The position numbers and the translations under genes are program-made. Below the pieces are notes generated by a model. The model had not been told where the DNA came from and searched no databases. It worked only from the letters and a program-made list of their open reading frames with translations. From contig JAFUCL010000095.1 in the NCBI GenBank assembly GCA_017459725.1, positions 1-35,750 of the forward strand: a DNA stretch of 35,750 nt, in the 5' to 3' direction. Position 1 is the stretch's first letter. Each line of letters begins with the position of its first letter. Shown here piece after piece: positions 7,079 through 14,887 of the stretch. Source of the DNA: Solobacterium sp. (GTDB lineage Bacteria > Bacillota_I > Bacilli_A > Erysipelotrichales > Erysipelotrichaceae).

Positions 7079-7924
7079 TCACTCAATAAGGCCTGTTTCC
7101 TTCATGTTGAGATACGCTGCCGTCAGTGTATCCTTCTGGTTCAGGTTGTTCATGAAATCCTGTTCGACAACTGCCCATTCAATGCCCTCTTCAATACCTG
7201 CTTTGAGAACTTCCCTGAGCGGCAGTTTGCCGGTGCCGGGTGCTGTAAAGCGCGGCATCATCTTCTTGTATCCGCCGCTGTCCATACCGGGCATGGCCGG
7301 CTGTTCAACCCATCCGTCCGTGAAATCCTTGATGTGCAGCATACTGATTCTGTCCGCATAACGGTGAATGTAATCCACCGGGCAGCCGCCGCCGTAGAGA
7401 ACCCATCCCGTATCCAGCTCAAACTTCAGGTTTTCCGTATTGGCATACATGAGCTGCAGGATCGGCATACCGGCTACTTTCATAGCGATTTCGGTGTCAT
7501 GGTTGTGGAACATGAAGTCAATGCCCTCACCCTTGAAGAAGGTTGCTTTCCGTTCAAACTCTTCGATTTCAGCCATGATCTCATCGTATGTCGGCGGTGT
7601 CTTGCGCATACCGAAACGGTAGGTAGCAGCGACACTGACGTATGTAGCGACTCTTGTCACACCTACTTTATGGCAGTTCTCGGCTGTTTCTTCCAGGGTC
7701 GGTGCCGGCTGTCCGGGTCTTGCGAACATACCCATAACAAGCGGCTGGATACCCATAGCCTTGACTCTGGCAAGATTGGCTTCCACATCACCGTTCAGCA
7801 GCGGTGAACCATGCTCAAACGCCTTGTATCCGATGGCCGCATATTCTCCAATTATTTTGAACCATTCTTCACCCTGTACACCGCGCGGAACAAAACCGAT
7901 AAAACCAGCTTTCATCTTTTCCAT
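7079..7924 (-). CDS. sugar phosphate isomerase/epimerase-like TIM barrel protein
   Basis: A 281-residue protein of the xylose-isomerase-like TIM barrel superfamily (AP endonuclease 2 fold). These cytoplasmic enzymes use a divalent metal to isomerise or epimerise keto sugars, or dehydrate inositol-type compounds. Candidate metal ligands stand at strand ends in the usual order: an early Glu (YKAFEHGSP), FMFHNHDTEI, LKFELDTGW, ISMLHIKDF, and the late Glu of WAVVEQDFM. The ATG at 7924 follows AAAGGATGA at good spacing. It has its own promoter candidate and no sugar-uptake or kinase partner nearby, so the substrate cannot be assigned. A conserved N-terminal FVPRGVQGEEWF could help place it in a subfamily. 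Confidence 0.85.
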   Translation of the reverse strand: MEKMKAGFIGFVPRGVQGEEWFKIIGEYAAIGYKAFEHGSPLLNGDVEANLARVKAMGIQPLVMGMFARPGQPAPTLEETAENCHKVGVTRVATYVSVAATYRFGMRKTPPTYDEIMAEIEEFERKATFFKGEGIDFMFHNHDTEIAMKVAGMPILQLMYANTENLKFELDTGWVLYGGGCPVDYIHRYADRISMLHIKDFTDGWVEQPAMPGMDSGGYKKMMPRFTAPGTGKLPLREVLKAGIEEGIEWAVVEQDFMNNLNQKDTLTAAYLNMKETGLIE

Positions 7925-7952
7925 AATTATTCATCCTTTCCGCCGGAAAACA

Positions 7953-7971
7953 TGCATAAACCATATATGCA
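7953..7971. promoter_or_regulatory. dyad in the leader of the TIM-barrel gene
   Basis: TGCATA (7953-7958) and TATGCA (7966-7971) form an inverted repeat with a 7-base spacer, inside the roughly 95-base leader between promoter and start codon. It could be an operator for a LacI-like or other dimeric regulator; nothing in the window names that regulator. Confidence 0.3.
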
Positions 7972-8024
7972 GAAAAGAATGATGTGTCTGCGGTATTATG
8001 CTGTATTCCCAGCTCTTTACCATT

Positions 8025-8053
8025 ATCATAAGCAGTTTTTACACTAAGTACAA
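8025..8053 (-). promoter_or_regulatory. promoter of the TIM-barrel gene
   Basis: On the minus strand TTGTAC (8053-8048) and TATGAT (8030-8025) are exactly 17 bases apart. The -10 matches 5/6 of the consensus and the -35 4/6. The expected transcript starts near 8018, about 95 bases before the ATG at 7924. Confidence 0.6.
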
Positions 8054-8097
8054 TAACTCACACGCAAAACAGCGGAAAGACGGCAAAAAGAGCGGCA

Positions 8098-8466
8098 TTA
8101 TGCAATTTTCTGATACTCCACCAGATAGCCGTCGGGGTCTTTCAGAAAGAAGGAGTACACCGGAAACTGCGGATGTCTGCGCGGTTCACGGTAAATATCG
8201 CACTTATCCTTCAGTTCTTCGTATTTTGCCAGCACGGCATCATTGTCCGCAAGGTTCAGAGAAAGACATACACCCTGATCCCCTGAAAGCGGCTTTCGGC
8301 CGTCGGCGTACTGGCAGAAGCCCCAGAGACTGCCGTCCGCACTGAAGATATAGAGATTCTCGCCCTGCTTCTGCACTGCGGGCAGACCCAGCAGATCCCG
8401 GTAAAACGAAACGGTGCGCTGTATATCGGTACACGGCAGAAATACGATGCCTGCTTTAATCTCCAT
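8098..8466 (-). CDS. VOC family (glyoxalase/bleomycin-resistance fold) protein
   Basis: A 122-residue single-unit VOC protein with two beta-alpha-beta-beta-beta modules. Module one opens with GIVFLPCTDIQRTVSFYRDLLGL (residues 6-28, the hallmark strand and FYRDLLG helix). Module two ends with FFLKDPDGYLVEYQKI, where the Glu of VEY is the usual metal ligand. The first metal position (normally His in strand 1) appears to be absent, so metal use is uncertain. Substrates in this superfamily range widely (methylglyoxal adducts, antibiotics, catechols), so no reaction is assigned. The start codon lies 11 bases inside the Nudix gene's 3' end, with GGGAGG upstream, so the two are translated from one mRNA. 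Confidence 0.87.
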   Translation of the reverse strand: MEIKAGIVFLPCTDIQRTVSFYRDLLGLPAVQKQGENLYIFSADGSLWGFCQYADGRKPLSGDQGVCLSLNLADNDAVLAKYEELKDKCDIYREPRRHPQFPVYSFFLKDPDGYLVEYQKIA

Positions 8467-8965
8467 TGTCTTTTCCTCCCCTGCTGTCTATTTCCGTAAT
8501 CATGATCATGGTTTCCGGCAGATGTTTTAACTGCTCAGCCAGCGCTTCCGGAACGATCCGGTGCCTGTCGAGATCAGAAAGATTCACCCAGACAAGCTCT
8601 TCACCCGTTCCCCGGGCTGTCTTTGAGCGGGCAGAGGCATGTTCAATGTCCGGATGATCCGCCATCAGGAAATACAGACCGAATTCATGGACATGTTCGC
8701 CGGTCACGGAAAAGTCATAGAACTGCTCTTCGAAGACGAGCAGCCGCTGCACTTTCAAAGCAATACCGGTTTCCTCCAGGCATTCCCGCTCTGCCGCTTC
8801 CGCAGCTGTTTCATCAAAGCGGATCCTGCCGCCGACCGTATACAGATACGGTTCCTCCGGATTGCGCATCAGCAGCACTTTCCCCTCATGTATGATCACG
8901 GCACCGGCCCGGCAGTTAAACCGGCCCTGCTCTGTCCTGAACGTAAGATCAATCATATATTCCAT
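8456..8965 (-). CDS. Nudix hydrolase
   Basis: A 169-residue hydrolase of nucleoside diphosphates linked to another moiety. The complete Nudix box occupies residues 46-68: Gly46, Glu52, Arg60-Glu61, Glu64-Glu65, Gly67, with exact family spacing. It is preceded by the usual strands (RAGAVIIHEGKVLLMRN) and the LYTVGGRI entry strand. The catalytic, metal-binding glutamates are all present, so it should be active. The substrate is not predictable from the box. The ATG at 8965 follows GAGAGGATAAA. The gene overlaps the VOC gene by 11 bases and diverges from the SGNH/acyltransferase pair on the other side. Confidence 0.92.
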   Translation of the reverse strand: MEYMIDLTFRTEQGRFNCRAGAVIIHEGKVLLMRNPEEPYLYTVGGRIRFDETAAEAAERECLEETGIALKVQRLLVFEEQFYDFSVTGEHVHEFGLYFLMADHPDIEHASARSKTARGTGEELVWVNLSDLDRHRIVPEALAEQLKHLPETMIMITEIDSRGGKDNGD

Positions 8966-9030
8966 TTTATCCTCTCCGCCATCATGCGCAAATCCTGTAT
9001 TTCACCTGTGTTTCCGGTTTCATCCTGATC

Positions 9031-9834
9031 ATGTTTCCGCTTATAATAATGGATATGCGCAGATTCTCCCTATTCAGACTCGTATACCTTCTCTTCAGCG
9101 TATTCATGTGCGTGGTTTTCATCGCCGGAATCCGCAGTTTTATCGTGATTCCCGAACAGGCGCGCGCAGCCCGGGCAGAGATTGAAGAGATGCTGAGAAA
9201 GAACCAGGAGGAAGCAGAGCGCAAACGGCAGTATTCCCTGGAGCAGGCAGAGAAAAGACGGCTTGAAGCAGAGGCCGCGGAAGCAGCCAAGCCCAAGCGT
9301 CTTTCCGAACTGTATACGGACGCATCGGAAATGCGGATCACCGGCATCGGCGACTCGGTCATGCTGGCAGCTCTGCCGCAATTGTATGAACGCTTCCCGA
9401 ACGGTTACTTTGATGCTGTCTTCGGACGCACACTGTTTGAAGGACGCAGCACTGTCTATGCCCTGGAGGAAAGCGGTGAGCTCGGTGAAGCCATCGTATA
9501 TTCACTGACCACAAACTCCTACGTGGAGGAAGCGGATATAGAAGATCTGATTGCCCATTCGGCAGGCAGACCGACCTTCTGGATCACCACCTACGGTGTC
9601 ACCAATGACTCCAATGCCAAAATGAGAAATGTCACTTCCCGTTATGACAATGCATATATGATCGAATGGGAGAGTTTAGCCATGCAGCATATCAGTGAAT
9701 GGATTCTGCCTGACGGCCTGCATCCCAACGAAGAAGGTTCCCGTGCATACGCGCAGCTGATCTGCGACACGATCACGCATGAACTGCTTTATGTGCCCGA
9801 TCACCGTAAGGAAAGGCTGGACGTGGAGAAATGA
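9031..9834 (+). CDS. membrane-anchored SGNH-hydrolase-like protein
   Basis: About 260 residues. An N-terminal signal anchor (residues 13-35) is followed by a highly charged coiled-coil stalk rich in Glu, Arg and Ala (about 42-88) and then an extracellular SGNH-like domain. Block I is GIGDSVMLAA (nucleophile Ser109) and block V is PDGLHPNEEG (Asp228, His231), the catalytic Ser-Asp-His set. It resembles the C-terminal esterase/transferase half of OatA-type peptidoglycan O-acetyltransferases. Its stop overlaps the start of an acyltransferase-3 gene (ATGA), so the two together look like a split OatA. The start is uncertain: ATGs at 9031, 9049 and 9055 are possible, none has a strong ribosome binding site, and a TATAAT-like hexamer at 9042-9047 overlaps them. 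Confidence 0.82.
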   Translation: MFPLIIMDMRRFSLFRLVYLLFSVFMCVVFIAGIRSFIVIPEQARAARAEIEEMLRKNQEEAERKRQYSLEQAEKRRLEAEAAEAAKPKRLSELYTDASEMRITGIGDSVMLAALPQLYERFPNGYFDAVFGRTLFEGRSTVYALEESGELGEAIVYSLTTNSYVEEADIEDLIAHSAGRPTFWITTYGVTNDSNAKMRNVTSRYDNAYMIEWESLAMQHISEWILPDGLHPNEEGSRAYAQLICDTITHELLYVPDHRKERLDVEK

Positions 9835-10868
9835 AAAGGACCCGCAGCACAAGAATTACCGGACTGGACGGACTGCGCACCCTGGCTCTGTTAGGCGTGC
9901 TGTTTTACCATGCCTTCCCGACCAAAATCAAGGGAGGCTATTTCGGTGTTGTGCTGTTCTTTGTCATCAGCGGTTTCCTGACCGCGTATTCATCCGCCCG
10001 CAAAAACACACCGGTGCTGCCGTACTACGGCAAACGTCTGCTGCGTATATATCCAGCATTGATCCTGATGCTGTTCATCAGCACCGAAGCCGTGGCACTC
10101 GCCGATATGTTTAAGCTCATGAACGCACATGAAGAGATTGCCAGTGTCCTGCTCGGATACAACAACTACTGGCAGATTGCAAAGAAAGCGGACTACTTCG
10201 CCGACCTTGCGAATACATCTGCCTTCACCCATCTCTGGTATATTGCGATCCTGGTTCAGTTTGAAGTGATCTGGCCTTGGCTGAACAAACTCTGCCAAAG
10301 GAGAAACGGACTGCTCATTCTGTCCGTGATCACGGTTGTATCGATGTTTATCATGCCAATCCGGGCATTGTTTACGGACGCTTCTGCTACAGTGCTCTAT
10401 TATGCGACCGATACCCGTATCCATGCTCTGCTGCTGGGTGCGCTTGCCGGAATGTTTGTTTCCCGCATCGGTCCCCTGCGTCTGCAGCGCCTGCCTTCAC
10501 TTATCATCACCGTGCTGTTCCTGATTACTACGATCCTGCTGTATCTGTTTGTGCCGGGCACGAATATGAACGTCTACCGGTTTGGTCTGGTGCTGTATGC
10601 TCTGTTCTGTACGCTGATGGTGCTTGTATGCGCCTACCGCCGCAACCGCATCGGCTGCTGGCTGGATCTTCCAATCTGCAGATTCCTCAGCAAATACAGC
10701 TATGAAATCTATCTCTGGCAGTATCCGGTCATGTTTGTCTGCGGTATCCTGAAGTTCAACACAAACATCCTGCACTGGCTGCTGCAGATCGTGATCATCA
10801 TGATCCTGAGCATGTGGACCAATACATTTGTCGGTGCCCTGCAGAAACGGCTTGCCGGAAAGAGTTAA
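9831..10868 (+). CDS. acyltransferase 3 family membrane protein (OatA N-terminal-like)
   Basis: A 345-residue, about ten-helix membrane acyltransferase that moves an acyl group, probably acetyl, across the membrane to an envelope acceptor. The N terminus reads ITGLDGLRTLALLGVLFYH (about residues 8-26), the conserved Arg-to-His spacing of the family, followed by GGYFGVVLFFVISGFLTAYS and YYGKRLLRIYPAL. Near the C terminus, SKYSYEIYLWQYPVMFV matches the usual YxxYLWHxP-type element, with Gln in the place of His. It lacks the C-terminal SGNH domain of full OatA; the preceding gene supplies it and is translationally coupled. A bidirectional terminator follows. The target could be peptidoglycan MurNAc, teichoic acid or a surface polysaccharide. 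Confidence 0.9.
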   Translation: MKRTRSTRITGLDGLRTLALLGVLFYHAFPTKIKGGYFGVVLFFVISGFLTAYSSARKNTPVLPYYGKRLLRIYPALILMLFISTEAVALADMFKLMNAHEEIASVLLGYNNYWQIAKKADYFADLANTSAFTHLWYIAILVQFEVIWPWLNKLCQRRNGLLILSVITVVSMFIMPIRALFTDASATVLYYATDTRIHALLLGALAGMFVSRIGPLRLQRLPSLIITVLFLITTILLYLFVPGTNMNVYRFGLVLYALFCTLMVLVCAYRRNRIGCWLDLPICRFLSKYSYEIYLWQYPVMFVCGILKFNTNILHWLLQIVIIMILSMWTNTFVGALQKRLAGKS

Positions 10869-10894
10869 TACAGACAGAAAGATATTGTTTGCAG

Positions 10895-10920
10895 AAAAGG
10901 AACCATCACGGTTCCTTTTT
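10895..10920. terminator. bidirectional intrinsic terminator
   Basis: A 10-bp stem (10895-10904 with 10910-10919) and 5-base loop have A4 on one side and T5 on the other. It lies between two convergent genes, so it can end both the acyltransferase transcript (plus) and the tannase transcript (minus). Confidence 0.9.
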
Positions 10921-10922
10921 CG

Positions 10923-12767
10923 TTACTTAGTGCATTCTTCAACCCAGGCAATGAAGTTATCCGTACTGTTTCCGGTTCTCTCTGCCTGTGTATGTTCCTG
11001 ACCCCATACCGTTTCAAAGTCAACGCTGTCAACGGAATCGTAGTTCTCAAGCGCCAGAGCCAGGTTCATTTCGGTGGACAGTGCACAGTCACCCTGGTTG
11101 ATGCCGGTGCGGATACGCCAGTACTTAGCAACTTCGGAAGTTCCGTATCCTTCACTGCTTTCCAGCAGATAATACAGCGGTGTATACATCTGCAGTCTTG
11201 TTTCCACGGTATTGCCGGCACTGTCGGTGCGGGTGAGATCCTCCGCATACGCAGACGCATATTCACTGTTGAGTTCACTCAGAATACCGGCAAGCACGGA
11301 ATCAAAGTGTGCACCGCTGCCATCGCCATATCCGAACAGTGTGTTTTCACCCTGGCCTGCATCCAGCTGGTCAAAGGCGCCGAGACTCTTGGATGCCTGC
11401 TTCAGATTCTTCACAAAGGAAGCAATGTCACTGATGGACACCGTATTGGTTTCCGCATCGTATGTGACCCATTCACCATTGGCATTCAGAGCATCAATGT
11501 AATCCTGTACTGTCTCATAAGTGCCGGAAAGCGACAGTCCGGAAGATGTTTCGGTGCGCTGGATATCATCAATCTCTTCAAAATTTACTTCGCCGTTTCC
11601 GTCAGGTCTTCCCTGCGGCATTCCTTCACCCATTCCTTCCGGACGGGAATGGCCGCCGAAACCGCCTCCAGGCATACCGCCGTGTCCGCCCGAAGATGAC
11701 GTAGAGGCATCATACGGGAATGCTGTATCCTGCAGGAAGTTGTTCAGGGAATCCTCAATGACAGACTTCATGTACTCGTAGTATGTACCTGCCTGCATGA
11801 TTCCCTCTTCGGATTCCGTAAGCGTAAGCACGTTTCCTTCAGAATCCTTCAGACCGGCTCCGTTGATATATTCCGCAAAGGCTTCCGCCAGGGCATCACT
11901 GATGGCCTGTTCTTCTTCGGACAGTGAGGATCTTGTGGTTCCGAGCATCCATTCATAGGCTTCATCCGCCGTATCAAGATTCGTGATCGGACACCAGCAC
12001 ATCGAACCGAGCACGGCATCGCTGACACCCTGCACAGCACCAATTGCCTGCAGATACGGTTCATACAAAGCACTGTCGCCGGTGGATCCCATCAGAGCTG
12101 ACTGGGCACCGCCGCCGGACATACCGAATGTGAAGATGGATTCCGCATCACCCGGAACCGTATTATCGGAGTAACGGATGTATCTGACGGCTGCTTTGAG
12201 ATCAGTCACACCGGCCGGGGCGCCTGCATCCCTGCCGCGGCATCCGGCATGCACGTATACAAAGCCCGCTGCCATATACTGCGACACGGAGGTATAGTCA
12301 CTCAGGGCCGACTGGGCGGAATAACCCGGTGTGTTGATCGGCATGACGATTGGTGCCGTTTCCGCGGTATATCCGTTGACCGTTCCTTCCGTGCTGATCG
12401 TGCATGTATATGTGCCGTCACCGTTGTCCTCAGCATCCATGTAGGCGCCCGGGACAAAGACAGCGAGTGTTTCATATGACGCATCAGCCGGATTCTCACA
12501 ATAGGAAATGCCAATCCGGTAATAGACATCGTCCTCTTCGTTGTACAGCCATTTCGTGCTGTCAATCCTGGACAGTGAAGTGACTGCTGTTTCAGGTTCG
12601 GCTGCGGCTTGTGTCTCTGCAGTAACCTGCGGTTCTTCGGTGGCTGCCGGTTCAGCAGCGGCAGCTGCGGAGGGCTGAGATGAAGACTGTGCTGCTTCAC
12701 TGCTGCATCCCGTCATAAGAGCGAGCATGCCGCAGAGCACAGATGCTGTTATATTCTTCAGTTTCAT
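10923..12767 (-). CDS. secreted tannase-like alpha/beta hydrolase lipoprotein
   Basis: A 614-residue surface lipoprotein. Residues 1-21 form a lipoprotein signal ending LALMTGC (lipidated Cys21), followed by an Ala/Glu/Thr/Pro-rich linker to about 66. The hydrolase begins at STKWLYNEEDDVYYRIGISY and has the nucleophile elbow FGMSGGGA (Ser217), MCWCPITN after it, and a C-terminal WRIRTGINQGD...WGQEH block that supplies likely Asp560 and His592. This arrangement matches bacterial tannases/feruloyl-type esterases, which hydrolyse galloyl esters. An unusual Gly/His/Met/Pro-rich insert occupies about 360-392 within the lid region. The ATG at 12767 follows AAGGAGAG. It lies downstream of two sensor kinases but has its own promoter candidate and a repeat array. 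The substrate could be another aromatic or acyl ester. Confidence 0.82.
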   Translation of the reverse strand: MKLKNITASVLCGMLALMTGCSSEAAQSSSQPSAAAAAEPAATEEPQVTAETQAAAEPETAVTSLSRIDSTKWLYNEEDDVYYRIGISYCENPADASYETLAVFVPGAYMDAEDNGDGTYTCTISTEGTVNGYTAETAPIVMPINTPGYSAQSALSDYTSVSQYMAAGFVYVHAGCRGRDAGAPAGVTDLKAAVRYIRYSDNTVPGDAESIFTFGMSGGGAQSALMGSTGDSALYEPYLQAIGAVQGVSDAVLGSMCWCPITNLDTADEAYEWMLGTTRSSLSEEEQAISDALAEAFAEYINGAGLKDSEGNVLTLTESEEGIMQAGTYYEYMKSVIEDSLNNFLQDTAFPYDASTSSSGGHGGMPGGGFGGHSRPEGMGEGMPQGRPDGNGEVNFEEIDDIQRTETSSGLSLSGTYETVQDYIDALNANGEWVTYDAETNTVSISDIASFVKNLKQASKSLGAFDQLDAGQGENTLFGYGDGSGAHFDSVLAGILSELNSEYASAYAEDLTRTDSAGNTVETRLQMYTPLYYLLESSEGYGTSEVAKYWRIRTGINQGDCALSTEMNLALALENYDSVDSVDFETVWGQEHTQAERTGNSTDNFIAWVEECTK

Positions 12768-12791
12768 GTTTTCTCTCCTTACGCCGACAAC

Positions 12792-12821
12792 ATTAAAGCA
12801 CCAGTCTGAACAGTATGTGAA
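12792..12821 (-). promoter_or_regulatory. promoter of the tannase-like gene
   Basis: On the minus strand TTCACA (12821-12816) and TTTAAT (12797-12792) are 18 bases apart, each matching 5/6 of the sigma-70 consensus. The -35 overlaps one copy of the phased TGAAC repeat array (12807-12844). Confidence 0.5.
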
Positions 12822-12844
12822 CAATGGTGAACTTTAACATGAAC
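12807..12844 (-). repeat. four phased TGAAC/GTTCA direct repeats
   Basis: TGAAC (GTTCA on the transcribed minus strand) begins at 12807, 12818, 12828 and 12840, so copies are 11, 10 and 12 bases apart, about one helical turn each. They cover and flank the -35 region of the tannase promoter, as response-regulator or other tandem activator sites often do. Confidence 0.6.
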
Positions 12845-12866
12845 AATGCCGGTCATACGACCGGCA
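12842..12866 (-). terminator. hairpin after the second hybrid kinase
   Basis: A perfect 8-bp stem (12847-12854 with 12859-12866) with a 4-base loop lies 7 bases after the kinase stop codon. On the minus strand it is followed by TTGTTC, a weak U tract, so termination may be partial and the tannase gene could receive some read-through. Confidence 0.55.
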
Positions 12867-12873
12867 CTGTGTT

Positions 12874-14871
12874 TTATCCGCATATGTATTTATGCAGTAA
12901 TTTAATCAGATCATCGGGATTGAACGGTTTGGCGATGTGGTCATTCATGCCTGCTTCAAGACACTGCTGCACATCCTCTGCATATGCATTGGCGCTCATG
13001 GCAATGACCGGCACCTTCCGGAAGTATTCCCCTTCACTGTTCCGTATCTCTCTGGTGGCTTCATACCCGTTCATGACCGGCATCTGGATATCCATCAGCA
13101 CCGCATCATACACCGGTTCCCTGCGTATCATTTCCACGCCTTCAAGACCATTGCCGGCAATCTCCGTATCGATGCCGTGCTGGGTCAGGATCAGGGAAGC
13201 AATCTCCGCATTGATCACATTGTCCTCAACCAGCAGGATCTTCCGTCCTTCCAGGCTGATGCACTCTTCCTCGGCAACTGTTTCCGCAGCTTCCTCCGTA
13301 AGCTCTTCGAGTTCAAGCTCCACGGTAAAGACGGAGCCTTTGCCTGCTTCGCTTTTCACACGGATCTCACCGCCCATCAGCTCCACGACCTTTGCGGTAA
13401 TGGCAAGACCGAGACCCGTTCCCTGTACAGCGTTGACCGTGGTCTTCTCTTCCCTGGTAAAGCTTTCAAACAGATGCGGGAGGTATTCTTCACTGATGCC
13501 GATGCCGGTATCCGCGATGATAAACCGGTAGAGGCTGCGGCCGTTGGTGCCGGGTTCTTCCTCTGCCTTCAGGTCAACCCGCTTGCCTGCCGGTGTGTAC
13601 TTGATGGCATTGGATACGATGTTGATCAGAATCTGCTCAATGCGCAGCTCATCCGCATTTACGATATAGTGCTGTACATTGCTGTGATCATAGGTGATGT
13701 GCAGGGATTTGTCCCTTGCCTGCAGGAGCGTAATGTCTTCGATCCGTCTGAAAATATCGTTCAGGTCGCAGCGTCCGCAGTTCAGCTGCATCTTGCCGCT
13801 CTCAATCTTCGAGATATCGAGAATGTCATTGATCAGGGACAGCAGGAAATGCGAGGATGAGCCGATCTTGGCCAGGGAATCCTTCACGATTTCCGGTTTG
13901 TCGTAATTGGCATTGGCAATATTGGTATAGCCGACAATGGCATTCATCGGTGTGCGTATATCATGCGACATATTGGCCAGGAAGTCATTTCTGGCGGATG
14001 TCTTGGCGTCTGCCATGAGCTGCTGGTATTCCGTTTCACGCTTCATCTGCGCATCGATATTGTTCGTACCGATGATCAGTTGGCTGGTTCCGCCTTCTTC
14101 AAGCAGGGTTGCCTTCATGGAGACATACACCGGTTCGCCGCCCAGCATCAGCCGGTACTTGGTCGTGAAATGACCGTCCCTGCGCACGATGGCAAGCACA
14201 TTCTCCTTGGTGAAGACACGCAGGAATCTGCCCAGATCATCCGGATGCATCAATCTCTCCATATTTTTCCGGCTGACATTGAAGAAGTCCCCGCCTTCCT
14301 TCTGCACACCGAGCTCTTCATATCCCTCTGCGGAACTGTACTCCGTAAAATTATCCGTATCCGTATCCACGATGTAGATGCTGAAGTAGTCCTTGGCCAG
14401 GGAGCGGGCAATGCGGGAATAGGTCATACTGGCGGAATGCGCGCGTTCAAAAGCTTCCCTTGCCTTCATCTGCTCATCCACGCTGGATATTCCGATGACC
14501 GCATGGCGCACTTCCTCTTCGATCATCCTTGTGACCTTGAGATGCACGTATGTAGGCTCATCATGAAACATCATCCGGAATGTCATCGTAAACGGCTTAC
14601 CGCGGTCCAGGGACCCGAGCACATTATCTCTTGTAAACCGGTCAAGGAAACGCTCCCGGTCTTCCGCATAGATCAGCTTTTCAAAGTTGTTCCTTGAAAA
14701 AGCAATAAAATCATCACCTGTCTTCGGCAGTCCGAAAGACCTGTATTCCTCAGATGCAAAATACTCAATAAAGGTATCATCCTGTACATTCACATAGTAA
14801 ATACAGAAGTAATCAGCCGCCAGTGCCTGTGCAACCGCTGACTGCGGTACTGCCAGTATTTCTTTTTCCAT
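12874..14871 (-). CDS. hybrid histidine kinase with two PAS-like repeats and a receiver
   Basis: A cytoplasmic 665-residue sensor kinase without membrane segments. Residues about 20-135 and 161-277 are two PAS-like repeats that can be aligned with each other (YFCIYYVNVQDD and YFSIYIVDTDTD at their starts, SSVDEQMK and NNIDAQMK at their ends), an internal duplication. HisKA holds SHDIRTPMN with phospho-His303. The ATPase domain has NIVSNAIKYTP, DTGIGIS and GTGLGLAI. A C-terminal receiver (about 543-665) has the acidic pair of LLVEDN, phospho-acceptor Asp594 and conserved Lys648. There is no DNA-binding output, so phosphate must pass to another protein or the receiver must act by contact. It follows the other hybrid kinase by 16 bases and is probably cotranscribed with it. 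Confidence 0.93.
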   Translation of the reverse strand: MEKEILAVPQSAVAQALAADYFCIYYVNVQDDTFIEYFASEEYRSFGLPKTGDDFIAFSRNNFEKLIYAEDRERFLDRFTRDNVLGSLDRGKPFTMTFRMMFHDEPTYVHLKVTRMIEEEVRHAVIGISSVDEQMKAREAFERAHSASMTYSRIARSLAKDYFSIYIVDTDTDNFTEYSSAEGYEELGVQKEGGDFFNVSRKNMERLMHPDDLGRFLRVFTKENVLAIVRRDGHFTTKYRLMLGGEPVYVSMKATLLEEGGTSQLIIGTNNIDAQMKRETEYQQLMADAKTSARNDFLANMSHDIRTPMNAIVGYTNIANANYDKPEIVKDSLAKIGSSSHFLLSLINDILDISKIESGKMQLNCGRCDLNDIFRRIEDITLLQARDKSLHITYDHSNVQHYIVNADELRIEQILINIVSNAIKYTPAGKRVDLKAEEEPGTNGRSLYRFIIADTGIGISEEYLPHLFESFTREEKTTVNAVQGTGLGLAITAKVVELMGGEIRVKSEAGKGSVFTVELELEELTEEAAETVAEEECISLEGRKILLVEDNVINAEIASLILTQHGIDTEIAGNGLEGVEMIRREPVYDAVLMDIQMPVMNGYEATREIRNSEGEYFRKVPVIAMSANAYAEDVQQCLEAGMNDHIAKPFNPDDLIKLLHKYICG

Positions 14872-14887
14872 ACGTATTTCCTGCCGT

